From the IMG/VR virus record IMGVR_UViG_3300043436_000952, positions 1 through 39,559 of that record: 39,559 nt of DNA; one strand, written 5' to 3'. The position numbers were made by a program, and so were the translations under genes. The stretch is from a virus. The notes under the pieces are model-generated. The model searched no databases. It was not told the DNA's origin and worked only from the letters and a program-made list of their open reading frames with translations. Position 1 is the first letter of the stretch. Each line of letters starts with the position of its first letter. Below, one piece after another: positions 18,301 through 28,605 of this stretch.

Positions 18301-19286
18301 TTGAGAGTATTAAAGAAGTAATAGATAACTTTAATACAGAGATAACTCCAGAGCAGCCAGTTACAGAAACTGTAGAAGAAGTAATAGAAGAACAGCCAGT
18401 AGAAACTGAAGAAGAAATTGGTGTTAAAGGTATACCAATTGTTATTTCACAAGCTCAGTTTAATAGATTACCTATTAAGTTACAAGGTAAACTCAACGCT
18501 AATTTAGCACAACAAAATTCTGCTAGGGAAGCTAATGGTGAACCAGAACTATCTTTAGAAAGATTCCTACGTACTAATACCGCTAAAGGTATAATCTCTG
18601 ATTACTTTAATGACCCTGCTAATGCTAAAGAAATTGAAGCATATAATAAAAAGAAACCAGTAACAAAAGCAGAAGTAATTACTACAGAAGAACCTGCAGA
18701 AGTTATAAAAGAAGAGGATAAGACTGATCCTTTAGAATCTTTTAGAGATAAGATTAGTAAAGCTCAGACAGTAAAAGATCTACAGGATATAGAAGTAGAG
18801 TTTGCAGAAACAGATTTGATTGAAGACTTAGATGCAATTGATGAAGTGAATGCATTAATAAATGATAAAAAGACTGAACTAATAAAAGAGTTTAAATTCT
18901 CAGATGTTAAAGTAAAAGATGTATTGGTTCTTAGTGATAATAAGTATCTTTTAGTAGAGAATATAACCGGAACAAAAATAACCGGTGTACCTTTGTATGG
19001 AAGATCTCTTACTCCAGGTAAAGACATTGATAAGAGAATGACAATAACTAAAACTAATTTCCAAAAAATGGTTCAGTCTATATATGATAAGGAATCTGAT
19101 ATTGCTGTGGGATCACAACAAACACCAGTTCCAACTACAGAAGAGAAAGAATTAATCACTAAAAATGCAGATCTGCAGATTAATTTCCTCGCTGATAAAG
19201 ATGCAAAAGAAGCTGCAAGATTAGAGGCTACAAATCAATCTGCAGATGATATAAATAATGAATTCTTAAACGGATTAGGCTGTTAA
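15366..19286 (+). CDS. large ejected virion protein with hydrophobic segment (1306 aa)
   Basis: Likely an internal virion protein that helps move DNA or polymerase across the envelope. The N-terminal 80 residues are Pro/Asp-rich and loose. Residues about 179-232 are Gly/Ala/Leu-rich (AGFTSNLILNTAPFLAIGAD, then AGITGLTGGAAS) and could insert into a membrane. The middle is helical, with a likely coiled coil at about 760-860 rich in Lys and Glu. Residues about 1000-1025 form an acidic Glu/Val/Pro linker, and a second linker lies at about 1095-1120. The protein ends in NEFLNGLGC. The final Cys1306 is the only cysteine I find in the whole chain. The next gene starts 4 bases later with Cys at position 3. 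I do not recognise a named domain; the role is inferred from position and composition. Confidence 0.75.
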   Translation: MAELGPDLQEDLSLPPVFPTLSVSTGLNPLPTDIPLVQTIDDFSTPSIPAPADLSQFIVGNAEANSRDPYQAFMDIASTPTNESDISIYKSRPYTFASGYKRANFDRFYNDSDNFYKLGFNPYANNEELYNSNRSWYEDLGRAASGIPNMGLSFIKSIYGSDTGDEYAKYNAIYGSTKGGVAGFTSNLILNTAPFLAIGADWLVTEAALAGITGLTGGAASVGTAPLAAAKTVSTAEKLKSLINTFRSADQMRKSFTFANAGKAALRFGEAVTPFASTAKALFETGKAVGQGEKVLNAARLASNVGTFVRDSKKLSYAFGEANLEGDMVKNEFIDNRISEFITDNGYYPDEQELDKIYEFAEDSKFTTTMINMPLLYLSNGIVFDNLFKGGTKSLFKPNRAIVKNFSKTGQNVVIEDGVAKLTTGFAENLKFAAKGLVSPRNYGNFAVKYFGANVAEGLQEVAQEVVSGASDDYYTALYKTPEGAGVAMYLAEAYNNLKEQNSAQGLEVFASGFLLGGLANIGTTAVSGVFNPLQKLYTQRNPNYKDIYDAQSKQAQKLVEDLNDAFKNGYNVFTPDVENLLVQIKLGQDMVDAKLSSSYDEKAFHDLKDMSRFNSVYTALETGNFNILTDKLKNMQEMTGAELRDAFNLDNSVTDEEAKKVLSVALERAYQIEGQYDQFKDIENPFNPNKFKKYNLKDNPENQKAYFDEVAGYYGFEEARKTAVFNLHGVRQATKRLSELTDEMTKITSVGNLAFTDVKSVLSTESLQDELDTLEDEIANLGETTDPKLKTILKNKQRKQKDLASFKKEFDKIQEMEDSTLIEKRKALKKAFTRYINRLAENNNEIIPADQLDNLFGLLSDYYSLSKDVRKYNNNVTALTDPNNFYAEALRRINARRVRMDKMQEYMQEAVKTFTNVKKSNDLINDIADAGFTIDQKTINEQAIADYDSFVNTLLTDPDVKFIDINSGNSFGKDDARFESIKEVIDNFNTEITPEQPVTETVEEVIEEQPVETEEEIGVKGIPIVISQAQFNRLPIKLQGKLNANLAQQNSAREANGEPELSLERFLRTNTAKGIISDYFNDPANAKEIEAYNKKKPVTKAEVITTEEPAEVIKEEDKTDPLESFRDKISKAQTVKDLQDIEVEFAETDLIEDLDAIDEVNALINDKKTELIKEFKFSDVKVKDVLVLSDNKYLLVENITGTKITGVPLYGRSLTPGKDIDKRMTITKTNFQKMVQSIYDKESDIAVGSQQTPVPTTEEKELITKNADLQINFLADKDAKEAARLEATNQSADDINNEFLNGLGC

Positions 19287-19290
19287 TAAT

Positions 19291-22200
19291 ATGAATTGTA
19301 CACTAACTCTTGAGCAACAAAAGCAATTTTATAAGAAAGTATTTAAAGATCTTTCTGCCACAGTATCAGATGGTAAAGACTTTGATATTAAAAATTATAT
19401 CTTAGACTTTTATAATCTAGTTAATAATAAGACTAATGATAGTAGTCTTGCATTAAGTTATGCTCAACTATTACCAGAGAATGTAATTAACGTTACAGCT
19501 GATGATAGAAACATTGCTAAGTACTTAAGGAGTAAAGGTGTAGATCTTAATACCATATATGACTTAAGAGACCAGTTTGAAAATATTCCTACTGTTGAGA
19601 AGTATGTATCTGCTACTGTATTAACTGAAGATAAGCTTGCTGATATTAGAAAGAAAGCTGGTCTTATTGGTTCTCAGTTAGAAAAAGCTGCAGAGTCAGA
19701 TCCTGATGTAGACTTTCAAGCAAAGCCAGCTACTGGTTTTACAACAACCGGTCAAGAAGAGTTATTAGATGATAATGGTATTCCAACAGGGGAAGAAGAT
19801 CCTGATCCTGTTAAAATTGCTAGTTATGCATTTACAAGAAACTTATTAAGAAACTTAAATGCAACTAACTTATCAAACGCGGATACATTAAAGTTAGAAG
19901 CTTTAAATGGTACCGAGATAGTTGGTATTTATCTTTCACCAATTGATATAGTTAAGAATGGTAAGAGCTTAGTAAATCTTACTTTTAAAACTAAGGTAGA
20001 TGATACCTATAAGCAGATCTATTTAAATTCAGATGGTATAGTTACCTATATAGAAGGACAAGATCCTGTAGAAGGTTCTATTCTTCCAATAAGTGATTTT
20101 AGAACTCCAAGTAGTGTTTCTGGAAAAGCTGATTTCTTTAAACGTGGTACTAAAGAACTTACTGTACAAACAGTTGAAGAACAAGTAGAATCTATTATTG
20201 ATAAAGCTAGAAAATCTAATCTAGAGATTCCTAATAGAGAACAGTTAACTGCTCAGTTTCAAAATAAAAGAAATAACGAGGTTAACTTTATTAATCAGAT
20301 GGTTAAGAGTTTTATCAAGAATAAAAGCTTAACTATTCCTTTAAGTATTAGTGGTGGTAAACTAGGTTTTAGTTTAACCTATGGCTCTTATGTACCATTG
20401 TCCCAGATTAAAGATATTGCTGATAACAATATTAATTTTCAGTTTGATAAGTCTGGAGCAGCTTACATGAAAATTAATAAGTATTATAACTTATTAAGGG
20501 TTAGACCGGATAAAATTAATGCTGATTTAGCTTCTAATCTATCTAAGTTATTGATGGATAAAGGTGTAAGTAATCCTCAGAAGTATTTAGTGTTTGAAGC
20601 AATCTTAAATCCGGATGATGCAAACGTAAGACTTATATATAATAATACTAAAGATGTATTGTCATTATATGTAAATGGTGTTCAAGCATTTGATTCTACT
20701 ATTATTGAAGATGCTGATCAAGACTATTTAACTGAGCAATTACAGAATGCTTATATCAATATCAATAAGAAATACTTTGGTACAAGTATAGAGATACCAA
20801 GTTATGTTGGAGAAAACTATACTCCATATACAATTGATTATACAAGTTTTATTAAATCTAATGCTACAGCTGATGCTACCTTACGTAATGACGGTAGCAT
20901 TAAACAATTTAATTCAACATTAAATTTTGAGCCTACCTTAGATGCTAATAAAATTATCTTTCCTGAAAAGGAAGTTATTACTACAGAAACTAAAACTGCA
21001 GTTAAATCTAATCAAGAAGTAAATACTAGTTTTGGCGGATTTAAAGGAAGCATAAATTTAGATCTCATTAATGAGATTAATAGCTCTCTTAAAAGAGCCG
21101 GCTTTAAACCAGTAAGTGTATCTGAAGAGAAGATTAAAGAAATAAAGAACTGGTATAGTTCTTTAGAAGTATTAGTAGATGGTGTGCCAACTAAATTCTC
21201 AGAGGTATTACCATTTAAAGAATCATTTAGTTTAATTAACTCTGATGTATTAGGTACATTCACTACTGCCGGTATAACATTATATGCTAAAGCTGGTAAT
21301 ATTGATTACACTACTTTGTATCATGAAGCTTGGCATGCATTCTCTCAGTTATTATTAACTCCAGAACAGAAGAAGAGTCTATACGATACAGTAAGAGCTA
21401 ACATTAAGAAGTTAAATAAAGCAACTGATAAAGTTGTAGAAGAATATTTAGCAGAAGATTTCCGTAATTATGTACTAAGTAATGGTAGTAAAGTAAATAC
21501 TAAAGGTACTGAGAACATATTCCAGAAATTATGGCGTATTCTTAAGTCTATATTCTCAGGTCAAACTGAAATTATTGATGCTACAGAGATTCCTGTAATT
21601 AAAACTATGTATGATAATCTTAGATTGGGTAACCTATTTGAGTATGAATACAGTTTAGATAATGTACAGTTTGGTAAACTTAATCGTGGTATTGAGTCTT
21701 TAGATAGTAAAGATAAAGGACTTAGTTTATCTAATAGTAGATTACTTGTAGATTCTATTGATGGATCATTTGCTGAGTTGATTGATAAAAGTGAATTAAA
21801 CTTTGCAGCTCTTTATAAAAATAAAGGAGCTTTAGAATATTTATATCAGCTTACTAAAGAAAGCTTCCAAGAAAAATTAGATTTCTTTAGAAATGAGATA
21901 GCTAATGATCCAGATGGTATAAATACTATAGCCAGAAATAACGTTGCTATTCTTGAATATGCAATTGATAATTTTGGAGACTTTAATGATGTATTATCAG
22001 GAAAGCAAAAGAATGGTTTGATTGCTTATCATAAGCAAAAATCTAAATACTTAGAGATTGAGGCTAAACTATTAGAGGCAGAAGAAGATAAATCAGATGT
22101 AAAAGATATTGAGAAATTTGAGCGTACAGGTAATGATCTATCTCTTAAAGAGTTAACATCTAATCAAACTCTTTACTTAGTTAAGAGTATGTACGAGGTT

Positions 22201-25200
22201 AATAAGAATGGTACACCTAAGTATAATAGATTAGGATTTAATAAACTTGTAGATTTTAATAAGGCTTGGAGTATTATCTCTAAAAACTTAATTGGATCAA
22301 ACTCCTTTGATGATATCTATACAAGATTAATTGGTTTACAAAATCAGTATCCTCCAGTTGCACAGCTATTAAGTAAGTTAGGTAATCCGGAAAATACATT
22401 AAACTCTAATACTGAGTTTAATAAGTGGATTGCATTTACACAAACCTTTAATAAGACCGTTGTACCAATCATTGAGCAAAGATTAGTTAGTACAACTAAT
22501 CCTGATGGAACAACTTCTATCTCTACATATATACAGAGAGCAACGGGAGATATTTCTAAGATAGCTAGTAGCTTTAAAAATAAGTTTAGTACATCTAGAA
22601 ATGAGTACATCACTAAAGAAAAAGGAACAAACTATCTAAACCTTTCTGCAGTACTTAATAAGTTTAAAACTATTAATAATACTAATGCATTTGATTTCTT
22701 AAATGCTATAGGATTTTATTTGGATGATAATAAGTCTGTTAAATCTGCTATAGAGAATTCATTTGATTTACGTTATACTCAGACATCTATTCAGTATGAC
22801 TATATCTTAGAAGCATTAAAGAATGCTAAAGAAAAGAATATATTTATTCCAGATCCTATAAAATACTTAAGGAGTGAGAAAGGTGGTAATCAAGCTACTA
22901 ACGTAAGCAAGATTCTTGAAATCCAAGCTCAATATGGAAATGCAGATTTTGGTTCAGCTATAACTAACGTAGAGGGTAATACCGAGTTTGAAACACAATT
23001 GCGTAACTCTTTAACAAATATTGTAGATGATCTTAATAAGTTAACTTATATAGATCAAATGATTGATGATGCTAAGTATGAGCATTTAAGATATTACCAT
23101 CCGGCAATTAATCCTTATGCAAAGCACTCATACATTATTAAATCTCTATTTGATCAAACTGGTAATAGAAGATCTGATGTTACTCTATCTGTAGAAAACC
23201 TTGGTGGTCTTAGAAGAGATGTAGATGGTGTTACTATTAATGGAGTAAAAACCAATAAGCTTAATATCTATGACAAGTATTTGTATGATGTACATGCAAC
23301 TATCTTAGGAGGTACTCCAGAATTACCACGTCATGCTAGTAAGAGTTCTTCATATGGTGTAGCGTTAAATAAAAAGTATACTGGACGTACTGTAGATAAT
23401 TTATATTTACCTATCCGGTCAATTGCTTTCTCTTCAGATAATGGTGTAACTGAAGCAATGCCTTTAATTACTAATTACTTAATGGCAGAACTAGAGAGAA
23501 TTTGGTATGTTAAAAATATTAAATCTCTTAAGAACGTAGATACACTATCTAAGAATGGTGATAAGATTGTAGCTTTTGATTCAGTATTATCAGCAGAAAC
23601 AAAGCAAAGCTTATATGGTATTGTAAATAAAGCTAAATCTATTTCAGATATAGTAATTAATAAGAAGTTACAAGAAGATATTTATACAGATACCTTTAGT
23701 TACTTCAATAATCAATTTGCTGAGAACTTAGATATCTGGAAAGATTTAAGCACTGTAACTAATGGTCAAGTATTACTAAGTCCTGAAGTAAGAATTAAAC
23801 TCTTAAAAGAAACTAGAGTAGGTAAATCAGAGGCTAATAAATATGCTTCATCTAGTGAGCAGATTAACTTAATCATTAAAACTTTTACCTTTAATAACTG
23901 GTTCAATAACTTTGAGATGCAGTTATTCTATGGTGACTTATCTCAGTTTGATCATCTAAAAGAAGAGTTCCACAAGCGTAATGCTTCTATTGCATCTACC
24001 GGAGAATTTGCAATTGTAGATAGATATACATTAGGTTATTTAAATGCCACTAGTCAGAATAGTTATGCTAAGTCAATTGATATTTCTACTAAGGAATTCA
24101 GTAACAAAGCTATTACCACTGTTCTTGATGATGCACAACCAAATTCTATATACTATGATTACTATGCCTCTCTTTTATTAAGTATGGGTATTGATGAATC
24201 TAAGGTAGTTAACACTTTAAAACCATACAAGAAGATTAAAGAAGGTGATGCTCAAGGTTGGGTAACATTTGATTTCTATCGTAACTTCTTAAGATCTATT
24301 AATAAGTGGTCACAGGATCAAGAGAATTTGTATAATCAAATTATCAATGATCCAGAGTCTGTAAATCCCCATAAGGTAAAAGAGTTCTTCCCTGTTCTTA
24401 AAGCTAGTTACTATGGTCCTTTAAAAACTGAGTTACTAAACGTTACAGCTTTACATAAGTTTTCATTAATGCCTTTAGTTCCTACAGTAGTTAAAGGAAC
24501 TAACTTAGAGCAATTCCATAAGCAATTATTAGAACAAGGTGTAGATTATGCATTATATAAATCTGGAAGTAAGGTTTCTAATATTACATTAAATGATGGT
24601 GTGATTCCTTCTATGTATAAAGATCTTAATAAAAGAGAGTTGTATGATGGACCATATGCATTAAATGGTATTTACTTACCATACTTTAAAAACCAGTTAG
24701 ATATTGCCCCATACTTTAAAGAGCAAGTTACTTTAGCTTCTCAGTTACGTAAGATTATTGAAAACAACTTATATGAGTCTGGTAAGCCTATTAAAAAAGA
24801 ATACGCTGCAGTTGTAGAACAGTATGAGAATTCCGTTAAAAGCTATGTAGATTTCTATAAAAACAAATTGTTTAAAGAAGTTGGAGTAGAGTTTGATGAT
24901 AATGGTAACATTAAAAAGGGAGATCCAAAAGATTTAATTAAAGCAATTGAAAGAGAGTTAGTTAGATTAGAGGTTCCTGATTTCCAATTAGATATTCTAG
25001 AAACAAATGAGGATGGTACATTAAAGAATAACTTTGATAGTATTATAAACTCTGAATCTATTGAAAAACAATTAGTTGCAATCATAGAAAGAAAGATTGT
25101 AAGACCTAAAATAAAAGGTGAGCAGCTAGTACAAGTTTCTGGTTCTGGCTTTGAGCAATATGGTTTTAGTAAACCTTTTGGTGAAGATCTTTTAAAGTAT

Positions 25201-28200
25201 GGTACAAACGGTCTTAAATTCTATACTGTTGAGAATGATAAGATTCAACCTATGCAAGTTAAAGTTGCATTACAAGGTGATTTCTTAAAGCTTCTTACTG
25301 TTACTTATGAAGGTTCTAAAATAAATACATTAGAGAGATTAAATGAGGCTATTAAGAATGAGGGTTGGTTAAAGGATAATGCTAATCTATTAAAGATGAT
25401 TGGTGTACGTATTCCAACTCAAGGTCTTAACTCTATAGAATACATGCAGGTTGCAGAATTTTTACCTGCAGAAGCTGGTTCTGTAATTATAGTTCCAACA
25501 GAACTTGTGGCTAAGTCTGGATCTGACTTTGATATTGATAAGTTAAGTATTGTAATGCCAAACATTACAGTACTTACAGAAGAATTAGAGGAGTTACAAA
25601 AATTATATCCTGATATTGATATGTCAGATATAATTACTAAAACTGCTAATCTTACTAAGGATGATACTAAAGTTCAAGCTATGGAGAATAATATTCTTAA
25701 TTCTATGATTTCTATTATGGAACTTAAGGATAACTTCCCTCAGCTTATTACTCCTAATGAAACAGATATTGTTAAACCTATCTCTGAAGATTTAGCAAAG
25801 TACAATAGAGAGTATAATCCGGTATCTAAAAGAGCCAATCAGGATTCTGCTTTTAAAACTATATCTCCTACTAGAGCTTTAGAGATTAGATATAACTTAT
25901 ATAAGCATGAAGCAAATAACATTGGTAAGTTAACCATTGGTATTGGTGCCGTATCTAATACATATAACGTTATTCTTAATAGAGTAGGCGCATTCTTAAA
26001 TGATACCTATGAGTTTAAAGATAATAAGGGTAATCCAATAACTCGTAAGTCTAGACTTCTTTTACCTTACAATGATTTAAACGGTAAGATATCTTTGTCT
26101 GGATTAACTTCAGAAGATGGTGCTCATTATATCTCTGATGTAATATCTCAGCTCATGAATGGTTGGGTAGATATTGAAAAAGATACATGGGTGTTTGATA
26201 TGAATGCTATCTATGAGTTAGCTCCAACTATGTTATTCATGTTACAAGCCGGTATTAATGTAGAGACTGCAGCTTATTTCTTATCTCAACCTTTGATCCG
26301 GGATTATATTAAAGCATCAAGAGTATACAATAGTTTATATAATAATGCGCTTGATTCTTCTCCAGAGAATGAGAAAGGTAGAGGATTACTTAACTATAAA
26401 GCAAAGCGATTTGTAATTGAGAATAATGATCTATTGGGTAATATATTTAGCCCATCTATTTATGAGAAGTTTTCTTATGCAGATAAAAAGGTACTTAATA
26501 GTAATTCTATTAGTAAGTATCTAGGAGGTAAAAAATCTATTGGGCCTGCTGTAGATCTATTTATAAAAGGTTTTGGTAAAGAGTCATTTACTGCAGATGA
26601 TATTAAAAATATTGTAAGTAGTAATGATAGAAAATCATCTGCTGCACAATTGGCATTCTTACATTTCTTAGAGATAGAAGAGCAGTCAAAAGTGATGATT
26701 CAGATTGCAAGAGCTACTAACGTAGATACTAGAAAATCTGGTAACTTATTCCAAGCGCAATCTAGAATTACTAGACTAGAAGAATTACAAGAGGGAGATA
26801 GATTACCTAAAGAAGTTGTTGATCGTATTATTAATGAGTCTCCAATTTCTGCATTCTTTATCCAAGATTATTTATTAAATGTATTTAAAGATTATTTCCC
26901 ATTAAGAGCAAATAATGTAATTAATAGTTATATAAGTGATTATATATCAAATAATTATAACAAAATACTTAATGAATATAAAGATGTAGATACATTTATT
27001 TCTAGATTTAGAAATGATATTTTGCAATTCATTATGCAAAATTCAATTGGTGTAGTTGATATAGATTCAGTAAAGACTTATAAAGGTTTTAGTTTAGAGA
27101 ATACAGATACTGCATCAATAGAAAAGACAAGAGGTCTAGTAAAAAGCGCTGCATATATAGATGGTAAAATTTATGTAGATAGAGAACTCTTAAGAAAAGA
27201 GTATAACCAGAAGCTTTATAACCTAGATACATATGGTCAAGGCACACTGTACTCTTTACCTAAAGATTTATCTACAGATTTGATTCCTTACTTCTCAACT
27301 GAAAAGCAATATGCCGGTTTTGTATTAGAGCGTGAATTTTTACGTGGTACTACAGAGAGATTACAGGATGAAACTGATACTGCTTTTGAAGAAAGAATTG
27401 CTAATAATGCATTGGATAATATCTTTAATTCTAAAAAGATCTTCTTTACTAAAACAAGTTTTGCAGATCAATTAGAAGCCATTAAAACTATCCCTGGATT
27501 AATAGAGCAGTATAGTTTACTTGAAGATAACTTAGTTTATGACGCACAGCAAGTAAAGAAAGAAGGTAAAGTATATACCATCAAGAATATTAAACTTGTA
27601 GGAGATACAAAAGATGCAGAATTCCTAGCTGATATGAATGCTCAGTTTGAAGAGTTAGCAGATCCTTCTGTTCAGAAAATAGCAGATCCTGTATTAAACC
27701 GTGAGGTATCTTATTTCTTTAATAAGTTATCTATCTATGGTTTCATCCAATCTGGTATGAATAAATCAAACATAACCTTTATTCCTATTCTATCTAGTAA
27801 GAATTTTAAAGATGTTATGCGTGAGCCAGTAAAAACATTTGCTAATATCTTATCTTCAGATAAACAAAAAGGTTTTTCTATATTGTATAACTATACAAAT
27901 GCATTTAATAATAAATCTAATAGTTATAGATTTAAGAGTTATGTAATTGATAGTACTATTAATAAGTTAGGAAAGTCTTTAAAAGCATTACCTGCAGGAA
28001 TCAGTAGTACGCTTACTCCTAGAGTTTATAATTTTAACTTAAGTCTTAAGAAAGATGCGGCTAATACTATAGATCATATTAATAACTATCCAGAACTAGT
28101 AGGTACATATGGTATGGCATTAGATAACACTGGAATTAATAACGTTAAGATTGATACTGTATTAGGAAATACAACTAGAGTTAAAGGCAATTCAATAGGC

Positions 28201-28602
28201 TTACCAATGTACAAATCTTTATTAGGACAACCTACTTTATTACAAGTAGCAGATCACTCTGAAAACTTAACAATTATTACTGATGTAATTAAGCACTTAA
28301 AAGAGTCATATGATTCTGGAAAGTCTTTATTGTTCAATAAAGAGGGGTATAGTATTAGTTTTGATGATGTAAATACTGATAAAGAAGCTTACTTTGAGTT
28401 ATTTAAAGAACTTTACTATAACTTTGGGTATCTTAATCCTAAGCTTGAGAATAATTCAGAGTTTATGAACTATATTTATTCTGTACAACCACTTAACCAA
28501 AATATTCTGGAAGCAGCTGAAGAGGATGTAGAGGATAAAAACATTGTAGCTGATGCTGATCCTTTAACTGATCCTGAGTGTGGTCCAAATTCAATAATGT
28601 AA
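19291..28602 (+). CDS. virion DNA-dependent RNA polymerase, crAss-like, with fused zincin-like domain (3103 aa)
   Basis: Single-chain RNA polymerase carried in the virion and ejected to transcribe early phage genes, as shown for gp66 of Cellulophaga phage phi14:2. The key evidence is SGSDFDIDKLSIVMP, with the metal-binding DFDID at residues 2079-2083. It is preceded by R2040-I-P-T and by an FLPAEAGSVIIVP strand, matching in order and spacing the R-P-T ... NADFDGD region of cellular beta-prime subunits. The N-terminal third contains a zincin-like site, HEAWH at 678-682, with a downstream E in YLAEDF (E722). The chain is longer than I recall for phi14:2 gp66 (about 2200 aa). Only two cysteines are visible, C3 and C3097, one at each end. 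It begins 4 bases after the upstream TAA. The polymerase call is strong; the zincin activity is inferred from motif only. Confidence 0.92.
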   Translation: MNCTLTLEQQKQFYKKVFKDLSATVSDGKDFDIKNYILDFYNLVNNKTNDSSLALSYAQLLPENVINVTADDRNIAKYLRSKGVDLNTIYDLRDQFENIPTVEKYVSATVLTEDKLADIRKKAGLIGSQLEKAAESDPDVDFQAKPATGFTTTGQEELLDDNGIPTGEEDPDPVKIASYAFTRNLLRNLNATNLSNADTLKLEALNGTEIVGIYLSPIDIVKNGKSLVNLTFKTKVDDTYKQIYLNSDGIVTYIEGQDPVEGSILPISDFRTPSSVSGKADFFKRGTKELTVQTVEEQVESIIDKARKSNLEIPNREQLTAQFQNKRNNEVNFINQMVKSFIKNKSLTIPLSISGGKLGFSLTYGSYVPLSQIKDIADNNINFQFDKSGAAYMKINKYYNLLRVRPDKINADLASNLSKLLMDKGVSNPQKYLVFEAILNPDDANVRLIYNNTKDVLSLYVNGVQAFDSTIIEDADQDYLTEQLQNAYININKKYFGTSIEIPSYVGENYTPYTIDYTSFIKSNATADATLRNDGSIKQFNSTLNFEPTLDANKIIFPEKEVITTETKTAVKSNQEVNTSFGGFKGSINLDLINEINSSLKRAGFKPVSVSEEKIKEIKNWYSSLEVLVDGVPTKFSEVLPFKESFSLINSDVLGTFTTAGITLYAKAGNIDYTTLYHEAWHAFSQLLLTPEQKKSLYDTVRANIKKLNKATDKVVEEYLAEDFRNYVLSNGSKVNTKGTENIFQKLWRILKSIFSGQTEIIDATEIPVIKTMYDNLRLGNLFEYEYSLDNVQFGKLNRGIESLDSKDKGLSLSNSRLLVDSIDGSFAELIDKSELNFAALYKNKGALEYLYQLTKESFQEKLDFFRNEIANDPDGINTIARNNVAILEYAIDNFGDFNDVLSGKQKNGLIAYHKQKSKYLEIEAKLLEAEEDKSDVKDIEKFERTGNDLSLKELTSNQTLYLVKSMYEVNKNGTPKYNRLGFNKLVDFNKAWSIISKNLIGSNSFDDIYTRLIGLQNQYPPVAQLLSKLGNPENTLNSNTEFNKWIAFTQTFNKTVVPIIEQRLVSTTNPDGTTSISTYIQRATGDISKIASSFKNKFSTSRNEYITKEKGTNYLNLSAVLNKFKTINNTNAFDFLNAIGFYLDDNKSVKSAIENSFDLRYTQTSIQYDYILEALKNAKEKNIFIPDPIKYLRSEKGGNQATNVSKILEIQAQYGNADFGSAITNVEGNTEFETQLRNSLTNIVDDLNKLTYIDQMIDDAKYEHLRYYHPAINPYAKHSYIIKSLFDQTGNRRSDVTLSVENLGGLRRDVDGVTINGVKTNKLNIYDKYLYDVHATILGGTPELPRHASKSSSYGVALNKKYTGRTVDNLYLPIRSIAFSSDNGVTEAMPLITNYLMAELERIWYVKNIKSLKNVDTLSKNGDKIVAFDSVLSAETKQSLYGIVNKAKSISDIVINKKLQEDIYTDTFSYFNNQFAENLDIWKDLSTVTNGQVLLSPEVRIKLLKETRVGKSEANKYASSSEQINLIIKTFTFNNWFNNFEMQLFYGDLSQFDHLKEEFHKRNASIASTGEFAIVDRYTLGYLNATSQNSYAKSIDISTKEFSNKAITTVLDDAQPNSIYYDYYASLLLSMGIDESKVVNTLKPYKKIKEGDAQGWVTFDFYRNFLRSINKWSQDQENLYNQIINDPESVNPHKVKEFFPVLKASYYGPLKTELLNVTALHKFSLMPLVPTVVKGTNLEQFHKQLLEQGVDYALYKSGSKVSNITLNDGVIPSMYKDLNKRELYDGPYALNGIYLPYFKNQLDIAPYFKEQVTLASQLRKIIENNLYESGKPIKKEYAAVVEQYENSVKSYVDFYKNKLFKEVGVEFDDNGNIKKGDPKDLIKAIERELVRLEVPDFQLDILETNEDGTLKNNFDSIINSESIEKQLVAIIERKIVRPKIKGEQLVQVSGSGFEQYGFSKPFGEDLLKYGTNGLKFYTVENDKIQPMQVKVALQGDFLKLLTVTYEGSKINTLERLNEAIKNEGWLKDNANLLKMIGVRIPTQGLNSIEYMQVAEFLPAEAGSVIIVPTELVAKSGSDFDIDKLSIVMPNITVLTEELEELQKLYPDIDMSDIITKTANLTKDDTKVQAMENNILNSMISIMELKDNFPQLITPNETDIVKPISEDLAKYNREYNPVSKRANQDSAFKTISPTRALEIRYNLYKHEANNIGKLTIGIGAVSNTYNVILNRVGAFLNDTYEFKDNKGNPITRKSRLLLPYNDLNGKISLSGLTSEDGAHYISDVISQLMNGWVDIEKDTWVFDMNAIYELAPTMLFMLQAGINVETAAYFLSQPLIRDYIKASRVYNSLYNNALDSSPENEKGRGLLNYKAKRFVIENNDLLGNIFSPSIYEKFSYADKKVLNSNSISKYLGGKKSIGPAVDLFIKGFGKESFTADDIKNIVSSNDRKSSAAQLAFLHFLEIEEQSKVMIQIARATNVDTRKSGNLFQAQSRITRLEELQEGDRLPKEVVDRIINESPISAFFIQDYLLNVFKDYFPLRANNVINSYISDYISNNYNKILNEYKDVDTFISRFRNDILQFIMQNSIGVVDIDSVKTYKGFSLENTDTASIEKTRGLVKSAAYIDGKIYVDRELLRKEYNQKLYNLDTYGQGTLYSLPKDLSTDLIPYFSTEKQYAGFVLEREFLRGTTERLQDETDTAFEERIANNALDNIFNSKKIFFTKTSFADQLEAIKTIPGLIEQYSLLEDNLVYDAQQVKKEGKVYTIKNIKLVGDTKDAEFLADMNAQFEELADPSVQKIADPVLNREVSYFFNKLSIYGFIQSGMNKSNITFIPILSSKNFKDVMREPVKTFANILSSDKQKGFSILYNYTNAFNNKSNSYRFKSYVIDSTINKLGKSLKALPAGISSTLTPRVYNFNLSLKKDAANTIDHINNYPELVGTYGMALDNTGINNVKIDTVLGNTTRVKGNSIGLPMYKSLLGQPTLLQVADHSENLTIITDVIKHLKESYDSGKSLLFNKEGYSISFDDVNTDKEAYFELFKELYYNFGYLNPKLENNSEFMNYIYSVQPLNQNILEAAEEDVEDKNIVADADPLTDPECGPNSIM

Positions 28603-28605
28603 TCT

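Noticed and set aside
19372-19389. Second 'DFDI' near residues 30-33 of the polymerase
   Set aside because: Lacks the final Asp and the surrounding strand pattern; chance match.
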